Origin: Acidobacteriota bacterium
Lineage (GTDB): Bacteria; Acidobacteriota; Vicinamibacteria; Vicinamibacterales; UBA823
DNA length: 64,000 nucleotides
Direction: 5' to 3'
Assembly: GCA_002730735.1 (NCBI GenBank)
Contig: PCAU01000001.1
Location: 86,925 to 150,924 of the forward strand
Shown here: in pieces, positions 26,478 through 35,262 of the stretch
How positions within the stretch are numbered: the stretch's first letter is position 1
Layout of the letters: each line of letters opens with the position of its first letter
The notes under the pieces: model-generated
Told to the model about the DNA's origin: nothing
The model's database searches: none
Seen by the model: only the letters and a program-made list of their open reading frames with translations
Position numbers and translations under genes: made by a program

Positions 26478-27336
26478 GCGGCACTGCGTCCTCGTAGTGG
26501 CGGGCCGCCGTTTCAGGCAACCGTTGGCGAAGCAACTTCGAGACGGCAGTTGTAAAACTTGAGAGCCCATCCTCGCGGGATTCCTGCGCCACGACCCGTC
26601 TAGCGATCTCGGCCAACTCAGCGAGATGGTCCACAAACGTACGCATATGGTTCATTACGTCAGTGTGTGGACCGAAATGGGTTAGAAACAGGGTGCTAGC
26701 TCGCCAGCGTTCGATTACCTCGACGCTCGTGCGCCAAGCCGCTAGGTCGAGGTCGGGAGGTGGTGTTGGAGGCAGTATATAAGGCGAAGGACCCACACGA
26801 ATACCAGCTGTGTCACCCACAAAGGCGATGCCACTGTCTCGGTCGAAATAGCTAACGTGATGACGTGCGTGGCCTGGGGTGTAGGCTACTTCCAGTTCCC
26901 GCTCCCCAATTCGAATCCGTTCACCGCCCATAAGGCCGCGTAAGTTGGTTTCTGGCACAGCCTTGAATTCTCCCCACAATTGTTCGAGTTCATCGACCCA
27001 AATTTGTCGAGCACTCGCAATCAGACGCGCTGGGTCGACCATGTGACTGACCCCAGTCACGTGAACATAGACAGTAATTTCTGGATTCTCGTTCACGATC
27101 GCTCCAGTGGCCCCAGCGTGATCGAAATGGATGTGAGTCAGAAGGATCGCCCGAATGTCGGAGACAGCAATGCCATGCCGCCTCAGCTCGGACCCAAGCG
27201 TTTCCAAGGTCGCAGCTGGTCCTGGATCAACTATAGCGGCGCCGAAACTGCCGTGCAGCACGCCTGCCGCGATCACTTCCGATTGACCTTGGAAGTGCAA
27301 GTCGATGTAACTAATATCACGCGTCAGTCGATTCAT
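26413..27336 (-). CDS. MBL-fold metallo-hydrolase
   Basis: 307 residues. The metallo-beta-lactamase signature THIHFDHAG (about residues 67-75) gives the HxHxDH zinc ligands. The later ligands are in PGHARHHVSYF, FVGDTAGIR (Asp) and FLTHFGPH (His). The C-terminal helical part (MNHMRTFVDHLAELAEIARR) is typical of glyoxalase-II-like MBL proteins of unknown substrate. It is probably a cytoplasmic thioester, lactone or phosphodiester hydrolase. It converges with, and overlaps by 65 bases, the GNAT gene. Confidence 0.88.
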   Translation of the reverse strand: MNRLTRDISYIDLHFQGQSEVIAAGVLHGSFGAAIVDPGPAATLETLGSELRRHGIAVSDIRAILLTHIHFDHAGATGAIVNENPEITVYVHVTGVSHMVDPARLIASARQIWVDELEQLWGEFKAVPETNLRGLMGGERIRIGERELEVAYTPGHARHHVSYFDRDSGIAFVGDTAGIRVGPSPYILPPTPPPDLDLAAWRTSVEVIERWRASTLFLTHFGPHTDVMNHMRTFVDHLAELAEIARRVVAQESREDGLSSFTTAVSKLLRQRLPETAARHYEDAVPLRLCWLGLERYWKNQGLGDAP

Positions 27337-27417
27337 GATTCGTGGGCGTATAAAGCCGAGCCTGACGATGCTATCTTACTACGCCGATCTGTGTATCGTG
27401 GTTTAACGGACAACTGC

Positions 27418-27446
27418 TTGACGTCATTAGATCGCTCCCATAGGCT
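27418..27446 (+). promoter_or_regulatory. Possible promoter for clpS-clpA
   Basis: TTGACG (27418-27423, 5 of 6) and TAGGCT (27441-27446, 3 of 6) are 17 bases apart, 28 bases before clpS. The -10 match is poor, so this is a tentative call. Confidence 0.3.
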
Positions 27447-27473
27447 GGTCGAAGAAACTCTACAAAACCGACG

Positions 27474-27785
27474 ATGCCATACAATGAAGAACCCAGCGGT
27501 CAAACGCGGGAGCGAGTCCGGTCGGTCTCAAAAGAACCACCTCGGTATCGTGTGCTGCTTCACAACGATGACTACACCACTATGGAGTTCGTTGTGAAAG
27601 TGTTGGAGTCGGTGTTCCATAGGTCCCCCGCCGAGGCCTACCGAATCATGATGCAAGTGCATAGCCAGGGCCAAGGGCTCTGCGGCATCTATCCCTACGA
27701 CGTCGCCGAGACCAGGGCCCTTACGGCACAGGACCTCGCCCGTCACGAGGGCTTTCCGCTACAAACCTCCATCGAGAAAGAATGA
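27474..27785 (+). CDS. clpS: ClpS adaptor
   Basis: 103 residues. The core fold reads PPRYRVLLHNDDYTTMEFVVKVL, with the N-degron pocket residues (the NDD and the TxMEFV segment) intact. It continues with VFHRSPAEAYRIMMQVHSQGQGLCGIYPYDVAETR, which contains the ClpA-contact histidine. ClpS delivers N-end-rule substrates to ClpAP in the cytoplasm. Only 13 bases separate it from clpA, so the adaptor and its unfoldase are coexpressed. The unstructured N-terminal arm of about 20 residues needed to regulate ClpA is present. Confidence 0.95.
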   Translation: MPYNEEPSGQTRERVRSVSKEPPRYRVLLHNDDYTTMEFVVKVLESVFHRSPAEAYRIMMQVHSQGQGLCGIYPYDVAETRALTAQDLARHEGFPLQTSIEKE

Positions 27786-27798
27786 GGAATCTCTCACT

Positions 27799-30159
27799 AT
27801 GTTCAGTGCATCGCTCGAGTTAATTCTCAGCATTGCGTATCGAGAGGCCGAATCAAGGCGCCACGCGGACCTCACGCTGGAACATCTCCTGTATGCACTT
27901 GCACACGACGTCGAGGCTGAAAAAATCATGCAAGCCTGTGGCGCTGATTTACCAGCACTTCGCCACGATCTTGATAACTATTTACAGCGTGAGACTGAGC
28001 GGTTTCCAAGACACAGTCCTGGGGAACCGGTTCAGACGCTGGCCTTTCGCCGGGTCTTACAAACAGCAGTGCTGCATGTACAGAGTGCTGGTAAAGATGA
28101 AGTTCACTCGGGCGATGTGCTCGCTGCAATCCTTCAACAAACCAATTGCTTCGCAGCGGAGCAGTTACTTGCGCAGGGCGTCACCAGGCTCGATGTGCTG
28201 AACTACATCTCTCACGGTATTGCTAAGGTTCCACCAGCGCCAAGCCGTGACGGCGTCACGCCGGACCAGACCGTCCACGCCGGTGCGGAAGATGATGCGC
28301 CGACCGTACAGCGGGATCCCCTAGCAGCTTTCACTGTGAATCTTTCCGAGCGTGCAGCTGCCGGCCAAGTCGATCCCCTTATCGGACGCTCCGTTGAGTT
28401 ACAACGGACAATGGAGGTTCTCTGTCGGCGCCGAAAGAATAATCCGGTTTTTATCGGTGACGCTGGGGTAGGTAAAACAGCCCTAGCCGAGGGACTCGCC
28501 GCTCGATTGCTTGACACGACCGTCCCAGCACCACTCCAGGGAGCCGAGGTCTTTTCACTCGATACGACGGCGCTCCTTGCTGGAACTCGTTTCCGGGGCG
28601 ATTTTGAAGAGCGCTTCAAAGCGGTACTGGCTTCGCTGCGTCAGCACGCGAAACCTATCCTTTTCATCGATGAGGTGCACGCCACGGTTGGCGCGGGCGC
28701 AACGACCGGTGGCACTTTGGACCTCGCAACTCTTATCAAGCCCGTGCTCAGCGCCGGTGAAGTTCGAGTGATCGGATCGACCACGATTGAAGATTTTAAG
28801 CATATCGAGAAGGACCGTGCGTTGGCTCGCCGGTTGCAGAAAATCACAGTCGACGAACCCAGTCCCGAAGAAGCTATAAAGATTCTAAAGGGCCTGCATG
28901 CACGCTATGCCGAACATCACGGCATCGAATACACAGACGCCGCACTCACGACAGCAGTAAAGCTTGCCGGACGCCATCTTCGCGACATCCGACTCCCAGA
29001 CAGTGCAATTGACGTTCTCGATGAGGCGGGTGCCATGCTTAGGCTGCGCTGCACCGAGACACAACCCGAAGGTAACAAAGATCGCGCTGCCACCCCGACA
29101 GAGAAAATGGTGACGGCGGCGGACATCGAGCATGTGGTCGCCCGAATGGCAGGAATCCCTGAGCAACAAGCCTCAGCGTCCGACAAAGAACGTCTCCGTA
29201 CGCTGGAGGAAGCACTGCAACGGGTCGTCTTCGGGCAGGACGACGCAGTTGCAGCAGTTGCCAAAGCGATCAAGCGGTCGCGCGCTGGCCTCGGACAGCC
29301 AGAGCGGCCAGCCGGCTGTTTCCTGTTCACCGGACCTACTGGGGTGGGAAAGACCGAGTTAGCGAAACAGTTAGCTATCCATCTGGGCAACGAATTCCTC
29401 CGTTATGACATGAGTGAGTACATGGAAAAACATTCCGTTGCTCGACTGATCGGAGCGCCACCAGGTTACGTAGGCTTCGAACAGGGGGGGCTGTTAGTTG
29501 ACGCACTTAGAAGCCATCCCTACGCCGTTGTGCTTCTCGACGAAATCGAGAAAGCCCATCAAGATCTGTTAAACATCCTTTTACAGGTGATGGACCATGC
29601 AACACTAACCGACAGCACTGGCCGGAAAGCTGACTTCCGGCAGGTCGTGCTAATCATGACGTCTAACGCTGGCTCCCGGGAAATGAGCGCTGGTGCTATT
29701 GGATTTAGCGGGGGACGATCGAAGGCGGTGCGAGGTCGGATCAAAGCAGCTATCGAGCGGATCTTTAGCCCTGAGTTCCGTAACCGGCTCGACACGACTG
29801 TAACCTTTGGGGCACTTACACCAGACGTGATGGAAATGATTGTCGAGAAATTTATCCTTCAACTCGAAGCGCAGCTCGCGGAGCGGCGTGTGGCGATCAC
29901 CCTCGAAACCGGAGCGCGCCAGTGGCTTGCCACAAAGGGTTATGACCCGGTTTACGGGGCTCGTCCGCTCGCTCGGATCATTCAGGCAGAGGTTAGAGAC
30001 CGTCTCACTGAGGAAATCTTGTTCGGCCAGCTGGAAACCGGTGGCACTGTCCGGATTAGCTTGGCGGATGGAGACGGCCCTCTCAAGTTCGCGTTCGAGC
30101 CGAGCGCTAAGCCTTCGCAGACAGCCAACGCGGTCGCAGGCCCAGAAACGGTCGGCTAA
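27799..30159 (+). CDS. clpA: ClpA, ATP-dependent Clp protease unfoldase
   Basis: 786 residues. Double ClpN repeats occupy about residues 1-150 (ASLELILSIAYREAESRRH and a second R-x-L-Q-x-A region). AAA module 1 has Walker A GDAGVGKTALAEG and Walker B ILFIDEVHATVGAG. Module 2 has FTGPTGVGKTELAKQLA and VVLLDEIEKAHQDLLN, plus sensor-2 GARPLAR. No middle coiled-coil of ClpB type is present and ClpS is adjacent, so ClpA and not ClpB/ClpC. Module 2 ends in ISLADGDGPLKFAF. A ClpP-docking loop of IGL type is not obvious in my reading; the clpP gene is not in this window. Confidence 0.94.
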   Translation: MFSASLELILSIAYREAESRRHADLTLEHLLYALAHDVEAEKIMQACGADLPALRHDLDNYLQRETERFPRHSPGEPVQTLAFRRVLQTAVLHVQSAGKDEVHSGDVLAAILQQTNCFAAEQLLAQGVTRLDVLNYISHGIAKVPPAPSRDGVTPDQTVHAGAEDDAPTVQRDPLAAFTVNLSERAAAGQVDPLIGRSVELQRTMEVLCRRRKNNPVFIGDAGVGKTALAEGLAARLLDTTVPAPLQGAEVFSLDTTALLAGTRFRGDFEERFKAVLASLRQHAKPILFIDEVHATVGAGATTGGTLDLATLIKPVLSAGEVRVIGSTTIEDFKHIEKDRALARRLQKITVDEPSPEEAIKILKGLHARYAEHHGIEYTDAALTTAVKLAGRHLRDIRLPDSAIDVLDEAGAMLRLRCTETQPEGNKDRAATPTEKMVTAADIEHVVARMAGIPEQQASASDKERLRTLEEALQRVVFGQDDAVAAVAKAIKRSRAGLGQPERPAGCFLFTGPTGVGKTELAKQLAIHLGNEFLRYDMSEYMEKHSVARLIGAPPGYVGFEQGGLLVDALRSHPYAVVLLDEIEKAHQDLLNILLQVMDHATLTDSTGRKADFRQVVLIMTSNAGSREMSAGAIGFSGGRSKAVRGRIKAAIERIFSPEFRNRLDTTVTFGALTPDVMEMIVEKFILQLEAQLAERRVAITLETGARQWLATKGYDPVYGARPLARIIQAEVRDRLTEEILFGQLETGGTVRISLADGDGPLKFAFEPSAKPSQTANAVAGPETVG

Positions 30160-30267
30160 TTAAGATGATTCAGTTGACCACCACGATTCGGTAATTACCT
30201 CACTGGAAGCTGAAGCAGCCATGCTCAAGCGTTCAAGGTTTAGCCAGACGTTAGGGGGTTAGTAGTA

Positions 30268-31023
30268 ATGCCAACACTAGGTGGCGGATGCCGGGTCATC
30301 GAACCCAACGAGGGACAAATTAGCTGTGAGGGTACTAGGCGGCGGTGGTGGACAGTGGGTGCAGCGGTAGCTGCCGCACGCGACATCGAGCAGTCGGTCA
30401 GCCAATTCGATAAAGGCCTCTCTCCGGGTCAAATAAATCCCACCAGCGAGGAGGTTCATTACGTCTCGGCAGGATCAGGCACCTGTTACGTTGATGGATA
30501 CGGTTACCAAGTCAAAATTGGCTCCGCCGTTTACGTAGCACCGGGTAAAGAGTGTTGCTTCGACACGCCGACAGGCGACCTTGAAGTCGTGAGCGTCTGC
30601 TGCCCTCAGATTCGTGACTCGCGTTTCGACCTCCCGGCAAACACATGCCCAGCCGACTCTGGGGAGACCAAGCCCGTAGTCGTCGTGCATCAGGACAACC
30701 GAAAGTCGATTCCAACAGGTGACCGATGGTTCAAGTTACTCGTCGACAAGAGTGTCGGCTGCCAACACGTTACGCAGTTCCTCGGATTCATTCCCAAGTC
30801 CGAGGCTCCAGTACATCATCACACTTACGAAGAAGCGATTTATATCGTTGAAGGACACGGCGTGCTGTGGGCTAATGGTAAAGAGGCGCCGGTCGCGCCC
30901 GGCAGTTGTATCTACCTTCCCAGACGGGTTAAGCATTCAATGAAGAACTTAGAAGACACGCCTATTCGCCTGATGGGAGTATTTCATCCGTCTGGTAGCC
31001 CGGCCACTAGGTACCATGAGTAA
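30268..31023 (+). CDS. Bicupin domain protein
   Basis: 251 residues with two cupin barrels. The first (about residues 50-110) has EEVHYVSAGSGTCYVDG but lacks the usual HxH pair. The second (about 165-235) carries HHHTYEEAIYIVEGHGVL and the later histidine in PRRVKHSMKN, a complete metal site (His, His, Glu, His). Such one-active-barrel bicupins include dioxygenases, oxalate decarboxylase-like enzymes and sugar isomerases. Substrate is unknown. Cys residues cluster in residues 90-130 (ECCFDTP, VCCPQIRD, NTCPADS), which is unusual for a cytoplasmic cupin. No signal peptide is seen. Confidence 0.8.
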   Translation: MPTLGGGCRVIEPNEGQISCEGTRRRWWTVGAAVAAARDIEQSVSQFDKGLSPGQINPTSEEVHYVSAGSGTCYVDGYGYQVKIGSAVYVAPGKECCFDTPTGDLEVVSVCCPQIRDSRFDLPANTCPADSGETKPVVVVHQDNRKSIPTGDRWFKLLVDKSVGCQHVTQFLGFIPKSEAPVHHHTYEEAIYIVEGHGVLWANGKEAPVAPGSCIYLPRRVKHSMKNLEDTPIRLMGVFHPSGSPATRYHE

Positions 31024-31130
31024 CACATAATCAGTCAATTCAACGTTATCTTTGCAAGACGTGCTAGGTGAGAGGTAACTAGTAAGTGTTGAGCGTCACG
31101 AACCAACAACTCTTAACTCGGGAGAAACTT

Positions 31131-32306
31131 ATGAGGATGATCGATCGCCGGCGATTCCTGCATTTTGGTGCGGCGAGTGGCGTGTTTGGCCTTACGACGA
31201 AGCGAGCTGAGCAAGCGGCAGTGGCATCATCGCAACCACAGGCCTCAAGCGAACAAAGTGTAAAGCTCTACGGCGACGGTCTCGGACTAACCCCGGACGA
31301 TTCAGTCAAGCTCTTAACGCGCCTCGTTGAGGAAGGAGAAGGGATCCAAGCAGATTCGTATTCCAATGGTGGAGTCGTCGAGGAACTAGAGCAGGCTTTC
31401 GCCGCGGCACTTGGAAAAGAACGAGCTGTCTTCATGCCGACTGGCACGCTGGCCAATCACCTAGCCGTTCGGATGCTCGCTGGTGGGCCTAGCCGGGCAA
31501 TCGTCCAGGCTGAGAGCCATCTTTACAACGATACCGGTGACACCGTCCAGACCCTAAGTAACATCCAGCTGGTCCCATTAGCCCCTGGTCGCGCAACTTT
31601 CACGTTGGATGACGTAAGGATACTACTTGACCGCACCTCCAGTGGGCGAGTTGCCACACCCGTATCAGTTATTTCAATCGAATCACCAGTGCGGAGAAGG
31701 TCGGGTGAGATTTTTAACGAAACCGAGATGGATAAAATCACAGAATTTGCTCGGCAGAACGGTATCCGTACACACCTCGACGGCGCACGGATTTTCCTAC
31801 AAACCGGTTTCGGAGGACGGTCAGCCGCCGATTATGCCAGGCCTTTCGATACCGTCTACGTCTCGCTCTACAAGTACTTCAACGCGCCATCAGGTGCGAT
31901 TCTCGCTGGGCCGAGTGCCTTGCTGGACCAAATGTTTCATACGCGGCGTATGTTTGGCGGTGGTCTTGCCCATGTGTGGCCTTTCGCAGCGATCGCACTA
32001 CACTATTTCCGGGGGTTCCCCGAGCGCTACGCGCGAGCTGTTCATGTATCAAATGAATGGAAGCAGCTAATCAGCAAGCACGACGCTTTTTCCATTAAAC
32101 CAGTCCCAGCAGGCACGAACCTTTTCTTGCTTCAAGTGAAGTATCCAGACCTCGACCTGTTCCGTAATAAGCTCGCGCACCAAGATGTGCGTCTCCCAGC
32201 ACCACTCGGTGATGGTTCTGGCTTCAGGCTAGGTATCAACGAATCATGGAGCCGCATAACCTCATCCGAACTGGCCGGTATGTTTGTGCAGGCAGTTGAA
32301 GCGTGA
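31131..32306 (+). CDS. Tat-exported PLP-dependent threonine aldolase / beta-eliminating lyase family protein
   Basis: 391 residues from ATG 31131, which has GGGAG 7 bases upstream; an in-frame GTG at 31086 is less likely. The N-terminus has a twin-arginine motif (DRRRFLHFGAASGVFGL) with a hydrophobic stretch, then AVASSQPQASSEQ, suggesting Tat export of the folded, cofactor-loaded enzyme. The aldolase-superfamily core shows YGDGLGLTPDD, FMPTGTLANHLA, the aspartate in TIRTHLDGARIF-like GIRTHLDGARIF and the PLP lysine in VSLYKYFNAPSGA. Most low-specificity threonine aldolases are cytoplasmic, so a periplasmic one is odd. Substrate unproven. Confidence 0.82.
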   Translation: MRMIDRRRFLHFGAASGVFGLTTKRAEQAAVASSQPQASSEQSVKLYGDGLGLTPDDSVKLLTRLVEEGEGIQADSYSNGGVVEELEQAFAAALGKERAVFMPTGTLANHLAVRMLAGGPSRAIVQAESHLYNDTGDTVQTLSNIQLVPLAPGRATFTLDDVRILLDRTSSGRVATPVSVISIESPVRRRSGEIFNETEMDKITEFARQNGIRTHLDGARIFLQTGFGGRSAADYARPFDTVYVSLYKYFNAPSGAILAGPSALLDQMFHTRRMFGGGLAHVWPFAAIALHYFRGFPERYARAVHVSNEWKQLISKHDAFSIKPVPAGTNLFLLQVKYPDLDLFRNKLAHQDVRLPAPLGDGSGFRLGINESWSRITSSELAGMFVQAVEA

Positions 32307-32352
32307 ACCTTAAAGTCCACCGCATGACATCTGAAACAGGTATTCTTGAGGC

Positions 32353-32814
32353 ATGCTGACTCTAATGCTGGCGCTGCACTCGTTGATCCGATGGGCCGCG
32401 ATCGCGTTTGGATTCGTGATCGTCATCCGGGCATTGTCCAGTATGTCAAAGGGAAATTTCGAAGATGACGACGGAAGGTTCGGCCGGTTGTTCGCGATTT
32501 CGCTCGATGTCCAAATGCTCCTCGGTATACTCATGTATCTCTTCTTCAGCACCATCACGACATCAGCGTTCGAGAACCTGGGGAGCGCGATGAGTAACTC
32601 GGTAACACGCTTTTGGATCGTTGAGCATCCGACGATGATGCTCGCAGCTCTTGTGTTCGCGCATATCGGCGTCGTCCGGGTGCGTAAAGCGCCCGAAGCG
32701 AAGGCGAAACACCGCACTGGATTGATCTTTTTCGGAATCGCCATGCTACTGATCCTGCTCGGGACACCTTGGCCGTTCTCGGTGGCAGCAAGACCGATTC
32801 TGCCGTTCCTATAA
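32353..32814 (+). CDS. Four-helix membrane protein of unknown function
   Basis: 153 residues. Four transmembrane helices are visible: MLALHSLIRWAAIAFGFVIV, ISLDVQMLLGILMYLFF, MMLAALVFAHIGVV and TGLIFFGIAMLLILLG. Histidines lie in or near helices 1 and 3 (LHSLIRW, VEHPTMM, FAHIG), so a cytochrome-b-like haem site is possible. Related proteins in Bacteroidetes and Acidobacteria are sometimes labelled cytochrome B without proof. The gene is alone between the PLP enzyme gene and the convergent E2 gene. Confidence 0.7.
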   Translation: MLTLMLALHSLIRWAAIAFGFVIVIRALSSMSKGNFEDDDGRFGRLFAISLDVQMLLGILMYLFFSTITTSAFENLGSAMSNSVTRFWIVEHPTMMLAALVFAHIGVVRVRKAPEAKAKHRTGLIFFGIAMLLILLGTPWPFSVAARPILPFL

Positions 32815-32910
32815 CCCTAGGACGGATATAAAGGTTGCGAGTTAAGGGGGCAGACCTCTCTGTCCCGTTGGGATGTTGTGTCACGCTCAACCCCAGGGAT
32901 CGAGAACTAG

Positions 32911-34248
32911 TCAGGCGTTCGCCATCTCAGTGAGGTCGGCGGGTAGTGCTTCGAGATGCTCCCGAACACGGGCAAGGAACTGGAAGGCGGCCATGCCATC
33001 ACTTGCACGGTGGTCGAAGGTAAGAGACATCATCATGACCGGCCTGATTGTGATGGCTTCATCGACCACAACCGGCCGCTTAATTACAGCACCGAGGCCA
33101 AGAATCGCCACCTCGGGCTGATTCAGAATGGGCGTGCCGGTGAGGCCTCCGAAGATACCGGGGTTCGTCAGTGTGAAAGTGCCACCCTGTACATCTTCTG
33201 GCGTGAGACGGTGAGATCGTGCGCGCACAGCTAATTCTTTTATCGACTTTGCAAACCCTGCGAGAGACCTCTCTTCAGCCTTACGGATCACCGGCACAAT
33301 TAGCTCACCTGACTCAGGCAGCGCAACGGCGATTCCAAGATTAACCGACGGCTTCAGCACGATCTCGTCGCCAACAACCGAGGCGTTCAATGCACGAAAC
33401 TCCCCAAGAGCTTTAACCGCCGCCTCTGCAACAAGCACGGTATAAGTAAGCGGTGCACCCACGCTCGCCTCAAAACGTTGACCGGCCGTTTCCATTAGTT
33501 CAGCAGCACGCGACATGTCGCAATCAACAATGGCCGTTGCGTGGGGACTGATCCGCGTGGACCAACTCATGTGGTGCGCGATCTTCTTACGCACTGCCGA
33601 CATCTGTATCCGCTCATCTCCGTCCTGCGGTTGATACAGGTACTCCTTTGGAGGGCTGCCCGCGGAGTTATCCGACTCTAAGGGCGAGGTTGCTTGTTGG
33701 CGAATATACTGCTCGACGTCACGCTTTGTCACACGACCACCGTGGCCAGAGCCCTGTAACGTTGCCAATGTGTCGAGCGACATGCCACAGCGCTCTGCGG
33801 TCTTAAGAACGGCTGGGCTAAACGAATGCGATGGAGTCGTCGACGCAGACGGTTCGTCGGTCTTCTCGGATTCTCGCCTGAAGGAAATCACCTGGGACGA
33901 TTGCGCTGCCTGAAAATGGCCACCCGGTTCATCCCCCTTCTTTCCATCCGGTTCACTTGTATCGGCCTTCGATTGCCTGCCTTCGCCGGGGGAGGCAGTT
34001 TTCACATCCTCTCCGGATTCAGTAATCACCGCCACAGGCGTTCCAATATCAACCGTTTCGCCCTCCTTCACAAGAATCTCGGTTAACGTCCCCGCCGCAG
34101 GAGCCGGCACCTCAGTGTCAACCTTGTCGGTCGTGATTTCAAAGAGAGGTTCATCACGGTCAACAACGTCGCCAACCTTTTTCAACCACTTAATAATTGT
34201 GCCTTCGGCGATCGACTCCCCCATTTGGGGCATTACTATTTCAATCAT
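32911..34248 (-). CDS. 2-oxoacid dehydrogenase E2 (dihydrolipoamide acyltransferase)
   Basis: 445 residues. One lipoyl domain fills about residues 1-76, with the lipoylated lysine in EITTDKVDTEVPAP. A charged, proline-poor linker follows, then the E3/E1-binding domain (SPAVLKTAERCGMSL ... GRVTKRDVEQYI, about 137-180). The catalytic domain (about 215-445) ends with the active-site DHRASDG. E2 is the core of a pyruvate-, branched-chain- or other 2-oxoacid dehydrogenase complex. It lies downstream of the E1 alpha and beta genes on the same strand, the order E1a-E1b-E2. E3 is not in the window. Which oxoacid is used cannot be told from sequence alone. Confidence 0.92.
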   Translation of the reverse strand: MIEIVMPQMGESIAEGTIIKWLKKVGDVVDRDEPLFEITTDKVDTEVPAPAAGTLTEILVKEGETVDIGTPVAVITESGEDVKTASPGEGRQSKADTSEPDGKKGDEPGGHFQAAQSSQVISFRRESEKTDEPSASTTPSHSFSPAVLKTAERCGMSLDTLATLQGSGHGGRVTKRDVEQYIRQQATSPLESDNSAGSPPKEYLYQPQDGDERIQMSAVRKKIAHHMSWSTRISPHATAIVDCDMSRAAELMETAGQRFEASVGAPLTYTVLVAEAAVKALGEFRALNASVVGDEIVLKPSVNLGIAVALPESGELIVPVIRKAEERSLAGFAKSIKELAVRARSHRLTPEDVQGGTFTLTNPGIFGGLTGTPILNQPEVAILGLGAVIKRPVVVDEAITIRPVMMMSLTFDHRASDGMAAFQFLARVREHLEALPADLTEMANA

Positions 34249-34278
34249 GATGCTGGAAGCAGGCTCATCTAAATAGGG

Positions 34279-35253
34279 TTAGTACTCCAAAACGTTCTTA
34301 GCGGCAGTATAGATCTTTTCCTCGGTCGGAAGCATCGCATCCTCTAGTGACGCCGCGAAGGGAGACGGAACGTCCAATGCGCCCACTCGTGTCACCGGCG
34401 CGTCAAGCACATCAAATGCCTCCTGCGCGATGATCGCCGCCACCTCACCACCGAAGCCACCGGTGAGCTGTGCTTCATGGACGACCAGTGCACGGGAGGT
34501 TTTTCGCACGCTCACTAGAAACGTGTCCCGGTCCAGCGGGCATAGGCTGCGCAAATCGACAACCTCGCATTCGGCACCCTCCCGCGATAATCGCTCGGCC
34601 ACCGCCAGCGATTCGTGAACCATTGCACCATATGTTACAACCGTTAAATCTGATCCCTCTCTTTTGACGTCGGCGACACCTATCGGAACCACGTAGTCCT
34701 CATCAGGCACGTCCTCCTTGATCCTGCGGTAGAGGTGCTTGTGTTCAAAGTAGACCACTGGATTGTTGTCTCGGATTGCTGCAATCAGCAATCCCTTAGC
34801 GTCGTAAGGCGTTGAAGGCTGAACCACCTTCAAGCCTGGCACATGCGTGAACCACGCTTCGGGGTTCTGTGAATGGTAGGGTCCACCACGAAAGCCACCC
34901 CCCGCAGGACCTCGGAAGACAACTGGCATCGGAATGCCCCAGCGGTAGTAGTTCTTCGCGGCGTAGTTGACAATTTGATCGAACGCACAGGCAATGAAAT
35001 CAGCAAACTGAAACTCGACAACCGGCCGGAGGCCCTCAACAGCTGCTCCACACGCTGCACCGGTAAAGCCACTCTCGCTGATCGGCGTATCGATTACGCG
35101 ATCTTCACCAAACTCATCCAGAAAGCCGACGGTTACTTTGAAGGCCCCGCCAAAAACCGCAATGTCCTCACCAAGGAGAATCACGTTGTCATCGCGCCTC
35201 ATCTCGTCGCGCAATGCCTGACTGATCGCCTCGAGGTAGGTGATAACCGCCAT
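34279..35253 (-). CDS. 2-oxoacid dehydrogenase E1 component, beta subunit
   Basis: 324 residues. Transketolase-type pyrimidine-binding domain: MRRDDNVILLGEDIAVFGGAF with the catalytic glutamate region, SESGFTGAACGAA, EFQFADFIACAFDQIVN and RGPAGGGFRGGPYHSQNPEAWF. The C-terminal transketolase domain contains DLRSLCPLDRDT and VVHEAQLTGGFGGEVAA. It pairs with the alpha subunit 9 bases upstream to form the thiamine diphosphate-dependent decarboxylase. Length and motifs are normal for PdhB/BkdB-type subunits. Confidence 0.94.
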   Translation of the reverse strand: MAVITYLEAISQALRDEMRRDDNVILLGEDIAVFGGAFKVTVGFLDEFGEDRVIDTPISESGFTGAACGAAVEGLRPVVEFQFADFIACAFDQIVNYAAKNYYRWGIPMPVVFRGPAGGGFRGGPYHSQNPEAWFTHVPGLKVVQPSTPYDAKGLLIAAIRDNNPVVYFEHKHLYRRIKEDVPDEDYVVPIGVADVKREGSDLTVVTYGAMVHESLAVAERLSREGAECEVVDLRSLCPLDRDTFLVSVRKTSRALVVHEAQLTGGFGGEVAAIIAQEAFDVLDAPVTRVGALDVPSPFAASLEDAMLPTEEKIYTAAKNVLEY

Positions 35254-35262
35254 AGGATTACC

